From Roseiarcus sp049514155 (GTDB lineage Bacteria; Pseudomonadota; Alphaproteobacteria; Rhizobiales; Beijerinckiaceae), in assembly GCF_049514155.1 (NCBI RefSeq), contig NZ_JBEKVH010000004.1, positions 21,113 through 85,112 on the forward strand: a DNA stretch of 64,000 nucleotides, read 5' to 3'. The notes under the pieces are model-generated. The model had not been told where the DNA came from and did no database searches. It saw only the letters and a program-made list of their open reading frames with translations. The position numbers and the translations under genes were made by a program. Positions 22,977-31,066 of this stretch are shown here, piece by piece (position 1 is the first letter of the stretch; every line of letters starts with the position of its first letter).

Positions 22977-25595
22977 TTACTGCGCCGCTTTGGCGCCAGG
23001 GAAAGCGACCTCGACCAGCGTCCCCTGCTGCTTGCGGCTCTTGATCGAGAAGTCGGCGTGGTTGGCCTCGGCGAGCGCCTTGGTCAGCGGCAAGCCGAGG
23101 CCGGCGCCGCCAGCCCGCTGAGCCGCGTCGCCGACCTGGCGGAACGGTTCGAGCGCCGCGGCGATCTCATTCTCGTTCATGCCGACGCCGGTGTCGCGCA
23201 CGCGGATGACGGCGGCGCCGGCCTCGTCGAGCGCGGTCGAGACGATCACCTGTCCGCCCGGTTCGTTGAACTTCACCGCGTTGGAGAGCAGGTTGAGCAG
23301 GATCTGGCGCAGCGCCCGCTCGTCGGCCATCACCGGCGGCAGGCGCTCCAACAGCGACAGGCGCATGATGATGCGCTCCTGCGCCGCTTGCGGCTGCATC
23401 AGCGAGACGCATTCGCGCACGACCCGGTTGGCGTCGACCGGCGCGAACTCGAGCTCGAGCTTGCCCGCCTCGATCTTGGCGAGATCGAGCAGGTCGTTGG
23501 CGAGGCTCATGACGTGCCGCGCCGAAGCGTGGATGTCGCGGACGTAGTCCTTGTAGCGGTCGTTGCCGATCGACCCGAACCGCTCCTCCATCATCACTTC
23601 GGCGAAGCCGAGAATCGCGTGCAGCGGCGTGCGCACCTCGTGACTGACGCGGGCAAGGAACTCGGTCTTGCGCGCGTTGGCCTGTTCGGCGGCGTCGCGC
23701 GCCGTCTCCAGCGCGCGTTCGGTCGCCTTCGACATTCCGAGGTCGCGCAAGGCTGCGCAGTAGCGCGCCAGCGCGCCGGCGGAGACGAAGCGCGCCAGAG
23801 TCAAAGCGAGGGCAAGCGTTTGGCCGCGCCGGTCGCGGCCGGAGAGTTCCTCGCCGCCGCGCGCCGGCGGCTCCTCGCGCCGCGCCCGTTCGAAGCACGC
23901 CGCCGCTTCGCTCTGGCTCTGCGGCGCAAACAGAATGAGGAAGCTTTCGCCCGCCACTTCCCTGGCGTCGTAGCCGAACAAGGCCTCGGCGCCGCGGCTC
24001 ATGGCGAGGACGCGCCCCGACTCGTCGAGCGTGACGACCCCGTCGGCGGCCGAATCGAGCAGCGCCTTGAGATCGCGCGCCTCGCGTTCGAAATTGCGCA
24101 GCCGCTCCTGGTATTCGACCTCGCGCGATCGGCGCAGCGACAGCAGAGTCGCCGGCGCGCCGTCCCAAGCGATCGCTTCGGCCAGCGCGTCGACGGCGAT
24201 CAACTCGCCCCCCAATGCGACCAGCGGAATGGCGCCGCCCTCGCCCGATTCGGCCAGGGTCTGCGCGTCGCGGCCGCGGAACATGCGTTTGAGGCCGTCG
24301 GCGGCGCGAAACTCGGACAGATCGTGGTAGCCGGCAAGCTCAAGCAGCGTGCGGTTGAGGTAGAGCGGCTCGCCGGCGCGCAACACCATCGCGCCGATCG
24401 GCAGCAGGTCGAGCAGCGCTTCCGCATTGGCGCCGGCAACGCCTGAGGCGACCGCGGCTGGCTCGACGGCGGGCGGCGGGGCGAGGTCGAGGAGGTCGCG
24501 CGGCGCGCCGTCGTCGCCGTGGCTCGGCAGGCGCGCGCCGAGCGCGCGGGCGATTTCGCGGAACGCGTCGCGTTCGTGGCTGGAGAGTTCGACATTGTCG
24601 TCGTCGCCGCGGCGCGCTTCGGCGGCGGGGGGGAGCGGCGGCGTCGCGCCAGGGCGGATCGGCACGACGTTGGCGGCGGCGAGCGGCGCTGCCGGACGCA
24701 ACACGACGATTTCGGCGCTGCGTTCGGCCGGCGGCGTCGGTCGGACCGGCGGCGCGGGCGCAACGGCCTCCTGCGGCGGGTTCGGCGGCGCCTCGGCCGC
24801 GGCTTCAGCCAGCGGGGACTCGGCCACAGCCTCGGCGGGCGGCGCGCTTGGCGCGTCCGGCGCCGCCTGATCGGCGAACAGTCCGAACCCACGCCAGCCG
24901 GCGAAGCGGCGGTCGCGATCGAATTCCGGCGCGCCGGACATCAACGCCAAGCGAGCGCCGTCCTTTTCGCCCCAGCTCATCGGCAGCGCGGCGAAAGTGC
25001 GGCGCGCCGCCAGCGCGTCGGCGAGCTTGCCGTCGCGATCGAAGCCGGCGCGGGCGCGGAACGTCGCCAGCGTTTCGCCGGTCTGCGGCGCGTGGTCGCC
25101 GAAGGCGTCCGCCAGCGCTGGGTCGACGGCGCCGAAACGCTCTTCGCCGTCGAGACGCCAGAGGAAGCGCCGCGGCGGCGGCGCGCGCTGCGGCTCGGGC
25201 GGCGGCGCGGCGGCGCGGATTTCGTCGGGCGTCGGCGGCGTGGCGAGGACCAGCCGGTCGCCGATCCTTCCGCACAGCAGCGCCAGCGGCAGCGGCCGCC
25301 GGCCGAGCCAGAAGCGCAGCGATTCGACCCGCGGCGGACCGGCCGCCGCAGCCTCGGCGAGGCCGGTCAAGCGCCGCGCGCCGGGGCTCGAAGGCGAGAA
25401 GAGATGCGCCTCCAGCGCGGCGAGGTCGGGCGCGGCGAACAGGGTCAGCGCCGCCGGATTGGCGAACAGGACCCGCGGGGGCCGGCCGACGGCCACGATC
25501 GTCGCCGCTCCGCGGGCGAGCCGCTCGGCGAACGGCGACCCCGCCAGCAGGGCGGCGGTCTCCTCGGCGCTGGCTACGGCTCTTTCGGAATCCAT
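22977..25595 (-). CDS. PAS-domain sensor histidine kinase, PdhS-like
   Basis: An 872-residue cytoplasmic kinase. The N-terminal 450 residues hold degenerate PAS-like blocks and a long Pro/Ala-rich linker; a PAS domain sits at about 500-590. The HisKA box is LARVSHEVRTPLHAILGFAE (His near 652) and the HATPase has LRQILLNLLSNAVKFNEPGG (N box), RVRDTGVGMNE (G1) and GGAGLGLPLTKALAE (G2). There is no receiver domain. The MEERFGSIGNDRYKDYVRDI segment is typical of the PleC/DivJ/PdhS group that phosphorylates DivK in Alphaproteobacteria, so a cell-cycle role is likely but inferred. A CtrA-like box lies 58 bp upstream. Confidence 0.85.
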   Translation of the reverse strand: MDSERAVASAEETAALLAGSPFAERLARGAATIVAVGRPPRVLFANPAALTLFAAPDLAALEAHLFSPSSPGARRLTGLAEAAAAGPPRVESLRFWLGRRPLPLALLCGRIGDRLVLATPPTPDEIRAAAPPPEPQRAPPPRRFLWRLDGEERFGAVDPALADAFGDHAPQTGETLATFRARAGFDRDGKLADALAARRTFAALPMSWGEKDGARLALMSGAPEFDRDRRFAGWRGFGLFADQAAPDAPSAPPAEAVAESPLAEAAAEAPPNPPQEAVAPAPPVRPTPPAERSAEIVVLRPAAPLAAANVVPIRPGATPPLPPAAEARRGDDDNVELSSHERDAFREIARALGARLPSHGDDGAPRDLLDLAPPPAVEPAAVASGVAGANAEALLDLLPIGAMVLRAGEPLYLNRTLLELAGYHDLSEFRAADGLKRMFRGRDAQTLAESGEGGAIPLVALGGELIAVDALAEAIAWDGAPATLLSLRRSREVEYQERLRNFEREARDLKALLDSAADGVVTLDESGRVLAMSRGAEALFGYDAREVAGESFLILFAPQSQSEAAACFERARREEPPARGGEELSGRDRRGQTLALALTLARFVSAGALARYCAALRDLGMSKATERALETARDAAEQANARKTEFLARVSHEVRTPLHAILGFAEVMMEERFGSIGNDRYKDYVRDIHASARHVMSLANDLLDLAKIEAGKLELEFAPVDANRVVRECVSLMQPQAAQERIIMRLSLLERLPPVMADERALRQILLNLLSNAVKFNEPGGQVIVSTALDEAGAAVIRVRDTGVGMNENEIAAALEPFRQVGDAAQRAGGAGLGLPLTKALAEANHADFSIKSRKQQGTLVEVAFPGAKAAQ

Positions 25596-25652
25596 CGGCG
25601 GTGATGCGGTTGCGGGCGTCGGCGCGGCGAAAAGCGCACGGCAAAGGCATGC

Positions 25653-25668
25653 TTACCAAAAACTTAAC
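25653..25668. promoter_or_regulatory. CtrA-like box upstream of the PdhS-like kinase
   Basis: TTAC-N7-TTAAC, one base away from the CtrA consensus TTAA-N7-TTAAC. It lies 58-73 bp upstream of the kinase ATG (25595). The site is inferred; similar ones precede rcdA and sciP in this window. Confidence 0.5.
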
Positions 25669-25746
25669 GGTTGCGCTCGCCTTTCGTGCGCGCCATCCCC
25701 CGCCGCCCGGCAAAACGGTTAACGCGTGTTGCGGCGCAAAATTATG

Positions 25747-25760
25747 TTGCACTGCAGCAA
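25747..25760. promoter_or_regulatory. TTGC-ACTGCA-GCAA palindrome upstream of the phasins (PhaR-like)
   Basis: A TGC-rich dyad, TTGC-N6-GCAA with ACTGCA in the centre, 65 bp before the first phasin ATG. TGC-rich dyads of this kind are the binding sites of PhaR, the PHB-responsive repressor of phasin genes. The regulator gene is not in the window, so the assignment is inferred. Confidence 0.5.
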
Positions 25761-25824
25761 TGATTAGTCTATATGCCCGCCAACCAAAACCGCCGACGAG
25801 AGGACGCCGCAGGCGAGACCGACC

Positions 25825-26190
25825 ATGACCAACCCCCCGTTTGAGATTCCCAACGAGCTTCGCGATTTCGCCGAACGCAGCGTCGACCAGGCGCGCAAGG
25901 CGTTCGAGGGCTTCGTCACCGTCGCCCAGAAGACGATCGGCGCGGCCGACGACGCCGCCGAGGCGGCGCAGAAGAACGCGAAGTCGGTTGGCGCGCAGGC
26001 GCTGAGCTTCACTGAGCAAAACGTCAACGCCGCCCTCGATCTCGCCCACAAGCTGGTTCAGGCCAAGGATCCGCAGGAGGCTTTCGCGCTGCAAAGCGAG
26101 TTCCTCAAGAGCCAGCTCGTCAGCCTCCAGGCCCAGGCCAAGGAGATCGGCGCCCTGATCCAGAAGAGCGCGACGCCCGGCGCCAAGTGA
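25825..26190 (+). CDS. Phasin family protein
   Basis: A 121-residue amphipathic helical protein. It begins TNPPFEIPNELRDFAERSVDQ, a typical phasin_2 start, followed by ARKAFEGFVTVAQKTIGAAD and the late QSEFLKSQLVSLQAQAKEIG. Phasins coat polyhydroxybutyrate granules and control their size. Second phasin follows 56 bp downstream, so the two are probably co-transcribed. ATG at 25825. Confidence 0.93.
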   Translation: MTNPPFEIPNELRDFAERSVDQARKAFEGFVTVAQKTIGAADDAAEAAQKNAKSVGAQALSFTEQNVNAALDLAHKLVQAKDPQEAFALQSEFLKSQLVSLQAQAKEIGALIQKSATPGAK

Positions 26191-26246
26191 TCGACGACGC
26201 GTCGTCGAAAACCCACTCATTCGCCGCCAATAGGGGGAATCCGAAC

Positions 26247-26771
26247 ATGGCGACCGCTCCAAGGAAAACCGCCCTCCCCGCCGGGCCGGTCGAGCCCGCC
26301 GCTTCCGTCGCTGAAAGCGTCGCCGCGCCGGCCCCGAGCCCTTCGCCGCAAATCTTCGCCGCGCCGGACGCGACGCTGGCTGAGTTGCACGGTCAGCTGC
26401 GCGCGGCGGCCGAAAAGGGTCTCGCCGAGACTCGCTCCGCTTATGTGAAGACCAAGGTCGCCGCCGAAGCGGCCGCCGACGCGCTGGAGACGAGTTACGC
26501 CGCCGCTCGCGCCGGCGTCGTCGCGATCAACGTCAAGGCGCTCGAATTGCTGACGGCCAACGTCGAAGCCAATTTCGATTTCCTCAAATTGGCGTTCGGC
26601 GTCGGCGGCTTCGCCGACTATGTCGCGCTGCAAGGCGAATTCGCCAGCGCTCGCCTCGACGCCGTCGCCGGCCAGGCCAAGGCGATCGGCGAATTGGCGC
26701 AGAAGACCGCCCTCGAAGCGCTCGAGCCGATCAAGGCGCAGGTCGAAAAGAGCTTCAAGCTCGCCCTCTGA
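26247..26771 (+). CDS. Phasin family protein (second copy)
   Basis: A 174-residue protein with an N-terminal Ala/Pro-rich tail (about 1-50) and a phasin helical region: YVKTKVAAEAAADALETSYA, AGVVAINVKALELLTANVEA, then FDFLKLAFGVGGFADYVALQ and AKAIGELAQKTALEALEPIK. ATG 26247 follows AGGGGGAA; an upstream ATG at 26187 overlaps the first phasin but lacks this signal. It is longer and more divergent than the first copy, which suggests a different granule role. Confidence 0.9.
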   Translation: MATAPRKTALPAGPVEPAASVAESVAAPAPSPSPQIFAAPDATLAELHGQLRAAAEKGLAETRSAYVKTKVAAEAAADALETSYAAARAGVVAINVKALELLTANVEANFDFLKLAFGVGGFADYVALQGEFASARLDAVAGQAKAIGELAQKTALEALEPIKAQVEKSFKLAL

Positions 26772-26874
26772 CGGCCCCCTTTCGGCGCGGTCCGGGCGCC
26801 CCGCCCGCGCCGCCGGCGGGCCGCCTTTAGGCGGCTTGCAAGCGCCGGGCTTTGACACTAGTTTCCCGCCCGTC

Positions 26875-26951
26875 GCCGCCATAGCTCAGTTGGTTAGAGC
26901 GCTAGATTGTGGATCTAGAGGTCCCCCGTTCGAGCCGGGGTGGCGGTACCA
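26875..26951 (+). tRNA. tRNA-His (GTG)
   Basis: A complete cloverleaf. Acceptor GCCGCCA pairs with TGGCGGT, the D arm is AGCTCAGTTGGTTAGAGC, the anticodon stem-loop is CTAGA-TTGTGGA-TCTAG (anticodon GTG), and the T arm is CCCCG-TTCGAGC-CGGGG. The 3' CCA is encoded. The discriminator is A73 and the base before position 1 is C, so it lacks the G-1/C73 pair of most tRNA-His; this loss is known for a large group of Alphaproteobacteria. Confidence 0.96.
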
Positions 26952-26991
26952 TCCTCTTCCGCACGGCTGAGTTGAAGCGCAGCGCTTGTCG

Positions 26992-28485
26992 CTAACGCTC
27001 GGTCATCGCCTCAGAGACCGTCTTGGCGAGCGGCGACAGCAGGTAATCGATCACTCGCCGGCTCTCGGTCTTGATGTCGACGGTCGCCGTCATGCCCGGC
27101 GTCAGAGGGATCGTCGCGCCATCGACGCGCATCGCCGTTTCGTCGATCGCCACGGTTACGGGAAAGACGAAGCTCTGCGCCTGGCCGGGCGCGGCCGATT
27201 CGGGGGCGTTGCCGGGCGTGGTGGCGTTGGCGAGCGAACGCTTCGCCTGCTGTTCGTCGACCGCCGCCGCGGCGATGGCGACGACCTTGCCGTGCAGCGC
27301 GCCGAAGCGGGTGAAAGGGAAGGCGTCGAGTTTGACGGCGACTTCCTGGCCGACGCGGACGAAGCCGATATCCATGTTGGCGACCAGCGCCTCGACCTGC
27401 AGCGCGCCGTCGGTCGGCGTCACCGTCGCCAACTGCTGGCCGGCGCCGACGACTTGGCCGAAGGTCGTCACCGACAGTTGCTGCACGATGCCGTCGATCG
27501 GCGCGTAGAGCTTGGTGTTGGCGAGGCGTGCGGTCGCCTTGGCGAGCGCTTGGCGCGCCTCGTCGGCCTTGCGCGACGCCTCTTCCGCCTTGTTCTCGTT
27601 TTCGGCGATGAACTGCGACAGAGCCTTGGTCTTTTCGCTCTGCAGCTCGCCGATCGCGGCGTCGGTCTCGATCAACTGGCCTTGGTCGGAGGCGAGCGAG
27701 GACTGCGAGCGCTGCAGCTCCTCCTTGGCGTCGTAAAGGTTGATTTTGGTGCCGACCTTGAGGTCGATCGCTTGCTGGCGAGTGGCGACGCGATCGTTCA
27801 GCGTCTCGATCAGCGCCGTCTGATAGGCGATGCTCATGCGCAGTCGCTGCAATGTCGCCTGTTTCTGGGCGATCTGCTTGTCGAGCGCGCGCAGCGCGTC
27901 GGCGAGCTGGCTGAGATCGGCTGACAGCACGGCTTCTTCGCGCGCCTGCATGCCGTCCGGCGGCGGCTCGCCCCAATCGATCTTGCCCTGCGGATTGGCG
28001 GCGAGCGCTTCGAGCGCCGGCAAGGGCGCGCTGTTCTCGGCGCTCGCGCGTTGCGCGGCGCGCGCGGCGTCGATCGCCAGCCGGCGGCGGGCGATTTCGC
28101 TCAAGCCGGCCTGCAGCGCCTCGCGCGCCTCGCGTTCGTCGGCGGCGGATTCGGCGGGGTCGAACTCGAGCAGCAGGTCGCCGGCCTTGACCAACTGGCC
28201 GTTGTCGACCCGGATGGCGGCGACCTTGCCGGGATCGAGCGCCTGGATGACTTTGACCCGCCCCGTCGGCTCGAGCTTGCCGGGCGCGACGGCGTTGACG
28301 TCGAGCCGGCCGAAGAATGACCAGGCGAAGGCCGCCGCGAAGACGGCGCAAATCGTCAGCATGGTCACGACCGGCAGCGGCGAAGGCGGCGTCTCGAGGA
28401 TCTCCAGCGCCGCGGGCAGGAACTGCCGGCTACGACCGGAGACGGACGAGGCGGCGCGGCGGCCGGCGGAGCGCGCGTCGCTCAT
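26992..28485 (-). CDS. HlyD-family type I secretion membrane-fusion protein
   Basis: A 497-residue adaptor. One membrane helix at about 42-60 (VVTMLTICAVFAAAFAWSFF) is followed by the lipoyl half-motif VNAVAPGKLEPTGRVKVIQA, a long coiled-coil (about 120-330), and the second lipoyl half and beta-barrel with LYAPIDGIVQQLSVTTFGQV and GMTATVDIKTESRRVIDYLL at the end. It links the inner-membrane ABC exporter to a TolC-type outer-membrane duct. The start at 28485 (MSDARSAGR) overlaps the ABC gene stop by 4 bases. No outer-membrane protein gene is nearby. Confidence 0.94.
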   Translation of the reverse strand: MSDARSAGRRAASSVSGRSRQFLPAALEILETPPSPLPVVTMLTICAVFAAAFAWSFFGRLDVNAVAPGKLEPTGRVKVIQALDPGKVAAIRVDNGQLVKAGDLLLEFDPAESAADEREAREALQAGLSEIARRRLAIDAARAAQRASAENSAPLPALEALAANPQGKIDWGEPPPDGMQAREEAVLSADLSQLADALRALDKQIAQKQATLQRLRMSIAYQTALIETLNDRVATRQQAIDLKVGTKINLYDAKEELQRSQSSLASDQGQLIETDAAIGELQSEKTKALSQFIAENENKAEEASRKADEARQALAKATARLANTKLYAPIDGIVQQLSVTTFGQVVGAGQQLATVTPTDGALQVEALVANMDIGFVRVGQEVAVKLDAFPFTRFGALHGKVVAIAAAAVDEQQAKRSLANATTPGNAPESAAPGQAQSFVFPVTVAIDETAMRVDGATIPLTPGMTATVDIKTESRRVIDYLLSPLAKTVSEAMTER

Positions 28486-30749
28486 CGCAGTCGCCGCTCC
28501 GGCTCGGATTGCAGTTGCCAAAGCCGCGCATAAAGACCGTCAGGACGGTCGAGCAGTTGCTCGTGCGTGCCGACCTCGACGATCTCGCCGCCCCGCATGC
28601 CGACGATGCGGTCACACTCGCGCACCGCGGCGAGGCGGTGGGCGATGATGATCACCGTGCGGCCGCGCACGATCGCGCGCATGTTGCGCTGAATGACGCG
28701 CTCGCTCTCGTAGTCGAGCGCCGAGGTCGCTTCGTCGAGGATGAGGATGCGCGGATTGGTGACCAGCGCGCGGGCGATGGCGACGCGTTGGCGCTGGCCG
28801 CCCGACAGGTTGGCGCCGCGCTCCTCGATGATCGTGTCGTAGCCTTGCGGCAGTTGGGCGATGAACTCCTCGGCGCCGGCGAGCCGCGCCGCTTGCATCA
28901 CCAGCGCGCGCGGCGCGGCGGGATCGGCGAGCGCGATGTTCTCGTGGATCGAGCGGTTGAACAGCACGTTCTCTTGCAGCACGACGCCGATCTGGCGGCG
29001 CAGCCAGGCCGGGTCGAGTTGGGCGATGTCGACGCCGTCGAGCAGAATCTGGCCGGCGTGCGGGCTGTAGAGGCGCTGTATGGCTTTCGTCAGCGTCGAC
29101 TTGCCCGAACCCGAAGCGCCGACGACCCCGATCACCTCGCCCGGCGCGATCGCCAGCGAAACGTTGCGCAACGCGTCGGGCGAGTCGAGCCGGTAGCGCA
29201 GCGAGACGCCGCGCAGCTCGATTGCGCCGGCCGGCGGCGGCAGGGTGAGCAGATTGCGCGGGACCGGCTCGGGCGCCGCGTTGAGGATGTCGCCGAGCCG
29301 GGCGACCGACACCTGCACCTGCTGGAAGTCCTGCCACAGTTGCGACAGGCGCAGGATCGGCTGCACCACCTGGGCGGCGATCATGTTGAAAGCGATCAGC
29401 TCGCCGATCGTCATCCCGCCCTCGATCACCGCCTCTGCGCCAAACAGCAGGATCAGCGCCGTCGTCGCCTTGCTGACGTATTGGATCAGGTTCTGGCCGA
29501 GCGAGCCGAGCACGCCGGCGTCGAACGAGGCGCTTACGTAAGTCGCGAGCCGTTCCTCCCATTGCGCCTGCATCATCGGTTCGACGCTGGCCGCCTTGAG
29601 CGTCTGCGCGCCGACGATCGACTCGACCAGGAACTGCTGCGAGCGCGCGCCGGCGTCGAACTTCTCGTTGATCCGCTCGCGCAGCGGCGGCCGGATCAGC
29701 ACGGCGACGATGATGTAAACCGGAATCGAAGCGAGCACGATCAGCGTCAGCTTGGCCGAATAGAGGAACATCACGGCGAAGAACACGACGGTGAAGACGA
29801 GGTCGAGCAGCGAAGTCAGGCCCTGCCCGGTGAGGAAGCTGCGGATCGTTTCCAGTTCGCGCACCCGCGCCACCGTCTGGCCGGCCGCGCGCGTCTCGAA
29901 ATAGGCGAGCGGCAGGCGGAAGAGGTGGTGGAACAGCCGCCGGCCGAGCTCGACGTCGATGCGGTTGGTGGTGTGGCTGAGCGTATAGGAGCGCAGGAAC
30001 TGCAGCAGCGTGTCGAACAGGCCGACGACCAGCATGCCGACGACGATGACCGTCAGCGTCGCATAGCTCTTGTGCACCAGCGCCTTGTCGACGATGAGCT
30101 GGAAGAACAGCGGCGTCGCCAGCGCGAACGCCTGGACGAACAACGACGCGACCAGGACCTCGGCGAGCGGCTTGCGATAGCGCGCGATCGAAGGCAGGAA
30201 CCAGCGCAGTCCGAACGCGGCCGGATCGGCGCCGGCGCCGGCGAAGCGGCGGGTGACGAGCACCATGGCGCCGCCGGTCAGCGCGGCCGCTTCGGCGACT
30301 GGCAGGTCGCGCGCGGTTCGCAACAGCGGGTCGATCAGCCTGACCGAACCCTTGACCGGCGCCGCGGCGAGAATGGCGAAGCCGCCGGCGGCGAGCGCGA
30401 CCAAAGCCGGATAGGGCGCCGCGTCGAGGCGCTTGGCGCGATTTCCAGTCAGCAACCGCGCCTTGAGATTGAGCCGCTTGGCGGCGCGGACGAGATCTTC
30501 CGGCCCGGCGGCGTGGGCGCCCAGCGCGAGCTCGTGGCGCAATTGAGCCGGGTCGGCGGCGATGCGGTAGAAGCCGGCGACCATCGCCAAGGCGGTGAGC
30601 CCGGAATCCTGTGGCGGAGCGAGCGAGGACGGCGCGCCGGTCGGCGCCGCCGGCCCCGCAGCCGCAGGGTCGGCGGCCTTCGGACCGCCGGTCGCCGCTT
30701 CCGGCGTCGGCTGCGCGGGCGGTTCGTTCAGCCTGAGTGCGGCGCGCAT
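28482..30749 (-). CDS. Type I secretion ABC exporter with C39-like (inactive) peptidase domain
   Basis: A 755-residue exporter of the HlyB type. The N-terminal part is a C39-like domain: DSGLTALAMVAGFYRIAADP. The catalytic Cys of true C39 peptidases (DCG) is Ser here, so it should dock the substrate without cutting it. The membrane part has six helices (about 190-430), and the nucleotide domain carries GASGSGKST, LSGGQRQRVAIARAL and ILILDEATSALD. The start is taken as ATG 30749; an in-frame TTG at 30806 is possible. It forms an operon with hlyD and is divergent from the calpain-like protease, its likely cargo. Confidence 0.93.
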   Translation of the reverse strand: MRAALRLNEPPAQPTPEAATGGPKAADPAAAGPAAPTGAPSSLAPPQDSGLTALAMVAGFYRIAADPAQLRHELALGAHAAGPEDLVRAAKRLNLKARLLTGNRAKRLDAAPYPALVALAAGGFAILAAAPVKGSVRLIDPLLRTARDLPVAEAAALTGGAMVLVTRRFAGAGADPAAFGLRWFLPSIARYRKPLAEVLVASLFVQAFALATPLFFQLIVDKALVHKSYATLTVIVVGMLVVGLFDTLLQFLRSYTLSHTTNRIDVELGRRLFHHLFRLPLAYFETRAAGQTVARVRELETIRSFLTGQGLTSLLDLVFTVVFFAVMFLYSAKLTLIVLASIPVYIIVAVLIRPPLRERINEKFDAGARSQQFLVESIVGAQTLKAASVEPMMQAQWEERLATYVSASFDAGVLGSLGQNLIQYVSKATTALILLFGAEAVIEGGMTIGELIAFNMIAAQVVQPILRLSQLWQDFQQVQVSVARLGDILNAAPEPVPRNLLTLPPPAGAIELRGVSLRYRLDSPDALRNVSLAIAPGEVIGVVGASGSGKSTLTKAIQRLYSPHAGQILLDGVDIAQLDPAWLRRQIGVVLQENVLFNRSIHENIALADPAAPRALVMQAARLAGAEEFIAQLPQGYDTIIEERGANLSGGQRQRVAIARALVTNPRILILDEATSALDYESERVIQRNMRAIVRGRTVIIIAHRLAAVRECDRIVGMRGGEIVEVGTHEQLLDRPDGLYARLWQLQSEPERRLR

Positions 30750-31066
30750 GGCGGGGCCAGAATCGAAGGAGGACCGAACATCGAGCGTCGCGCGGCCGGG
30801 GGGCAAGCGCGGCGCGGGACCTAAGGGTCAAGTTGCCCATAAGATATTGCCAAGTCCTTTCTGACGCTTGGGCAAGCGACTCACGACGTTCAATTAATTC
30901 GGAAATTTTTAACAGACCACGCAAATCTCTTTTCAATAAAGGCGCCCTAACGTACGTTTCGACTGAACCTGATTTGCGTTCACCGGGGGTTGCGCGCTTG
31001 CGCCGCCGGGAGATGGAACGGAACGGGTGGTCGCGGGCGCTCTCGAACGCTGGAAGCGGTGCTGCG
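30750..31066. other. Divergent promoter region between the T1SS and the calpain-like gene
   Basis: About 318 bp, unusually AT-rich for this window from 30840 to 30960, including a run of A/T near 30900-30910. It should contain the promoters of both the exporter operon and the protease. No clear inverted repeat was found. An in-frame ATG at 31013 could extend the protease by 18 residues. Confidence 0.55.
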
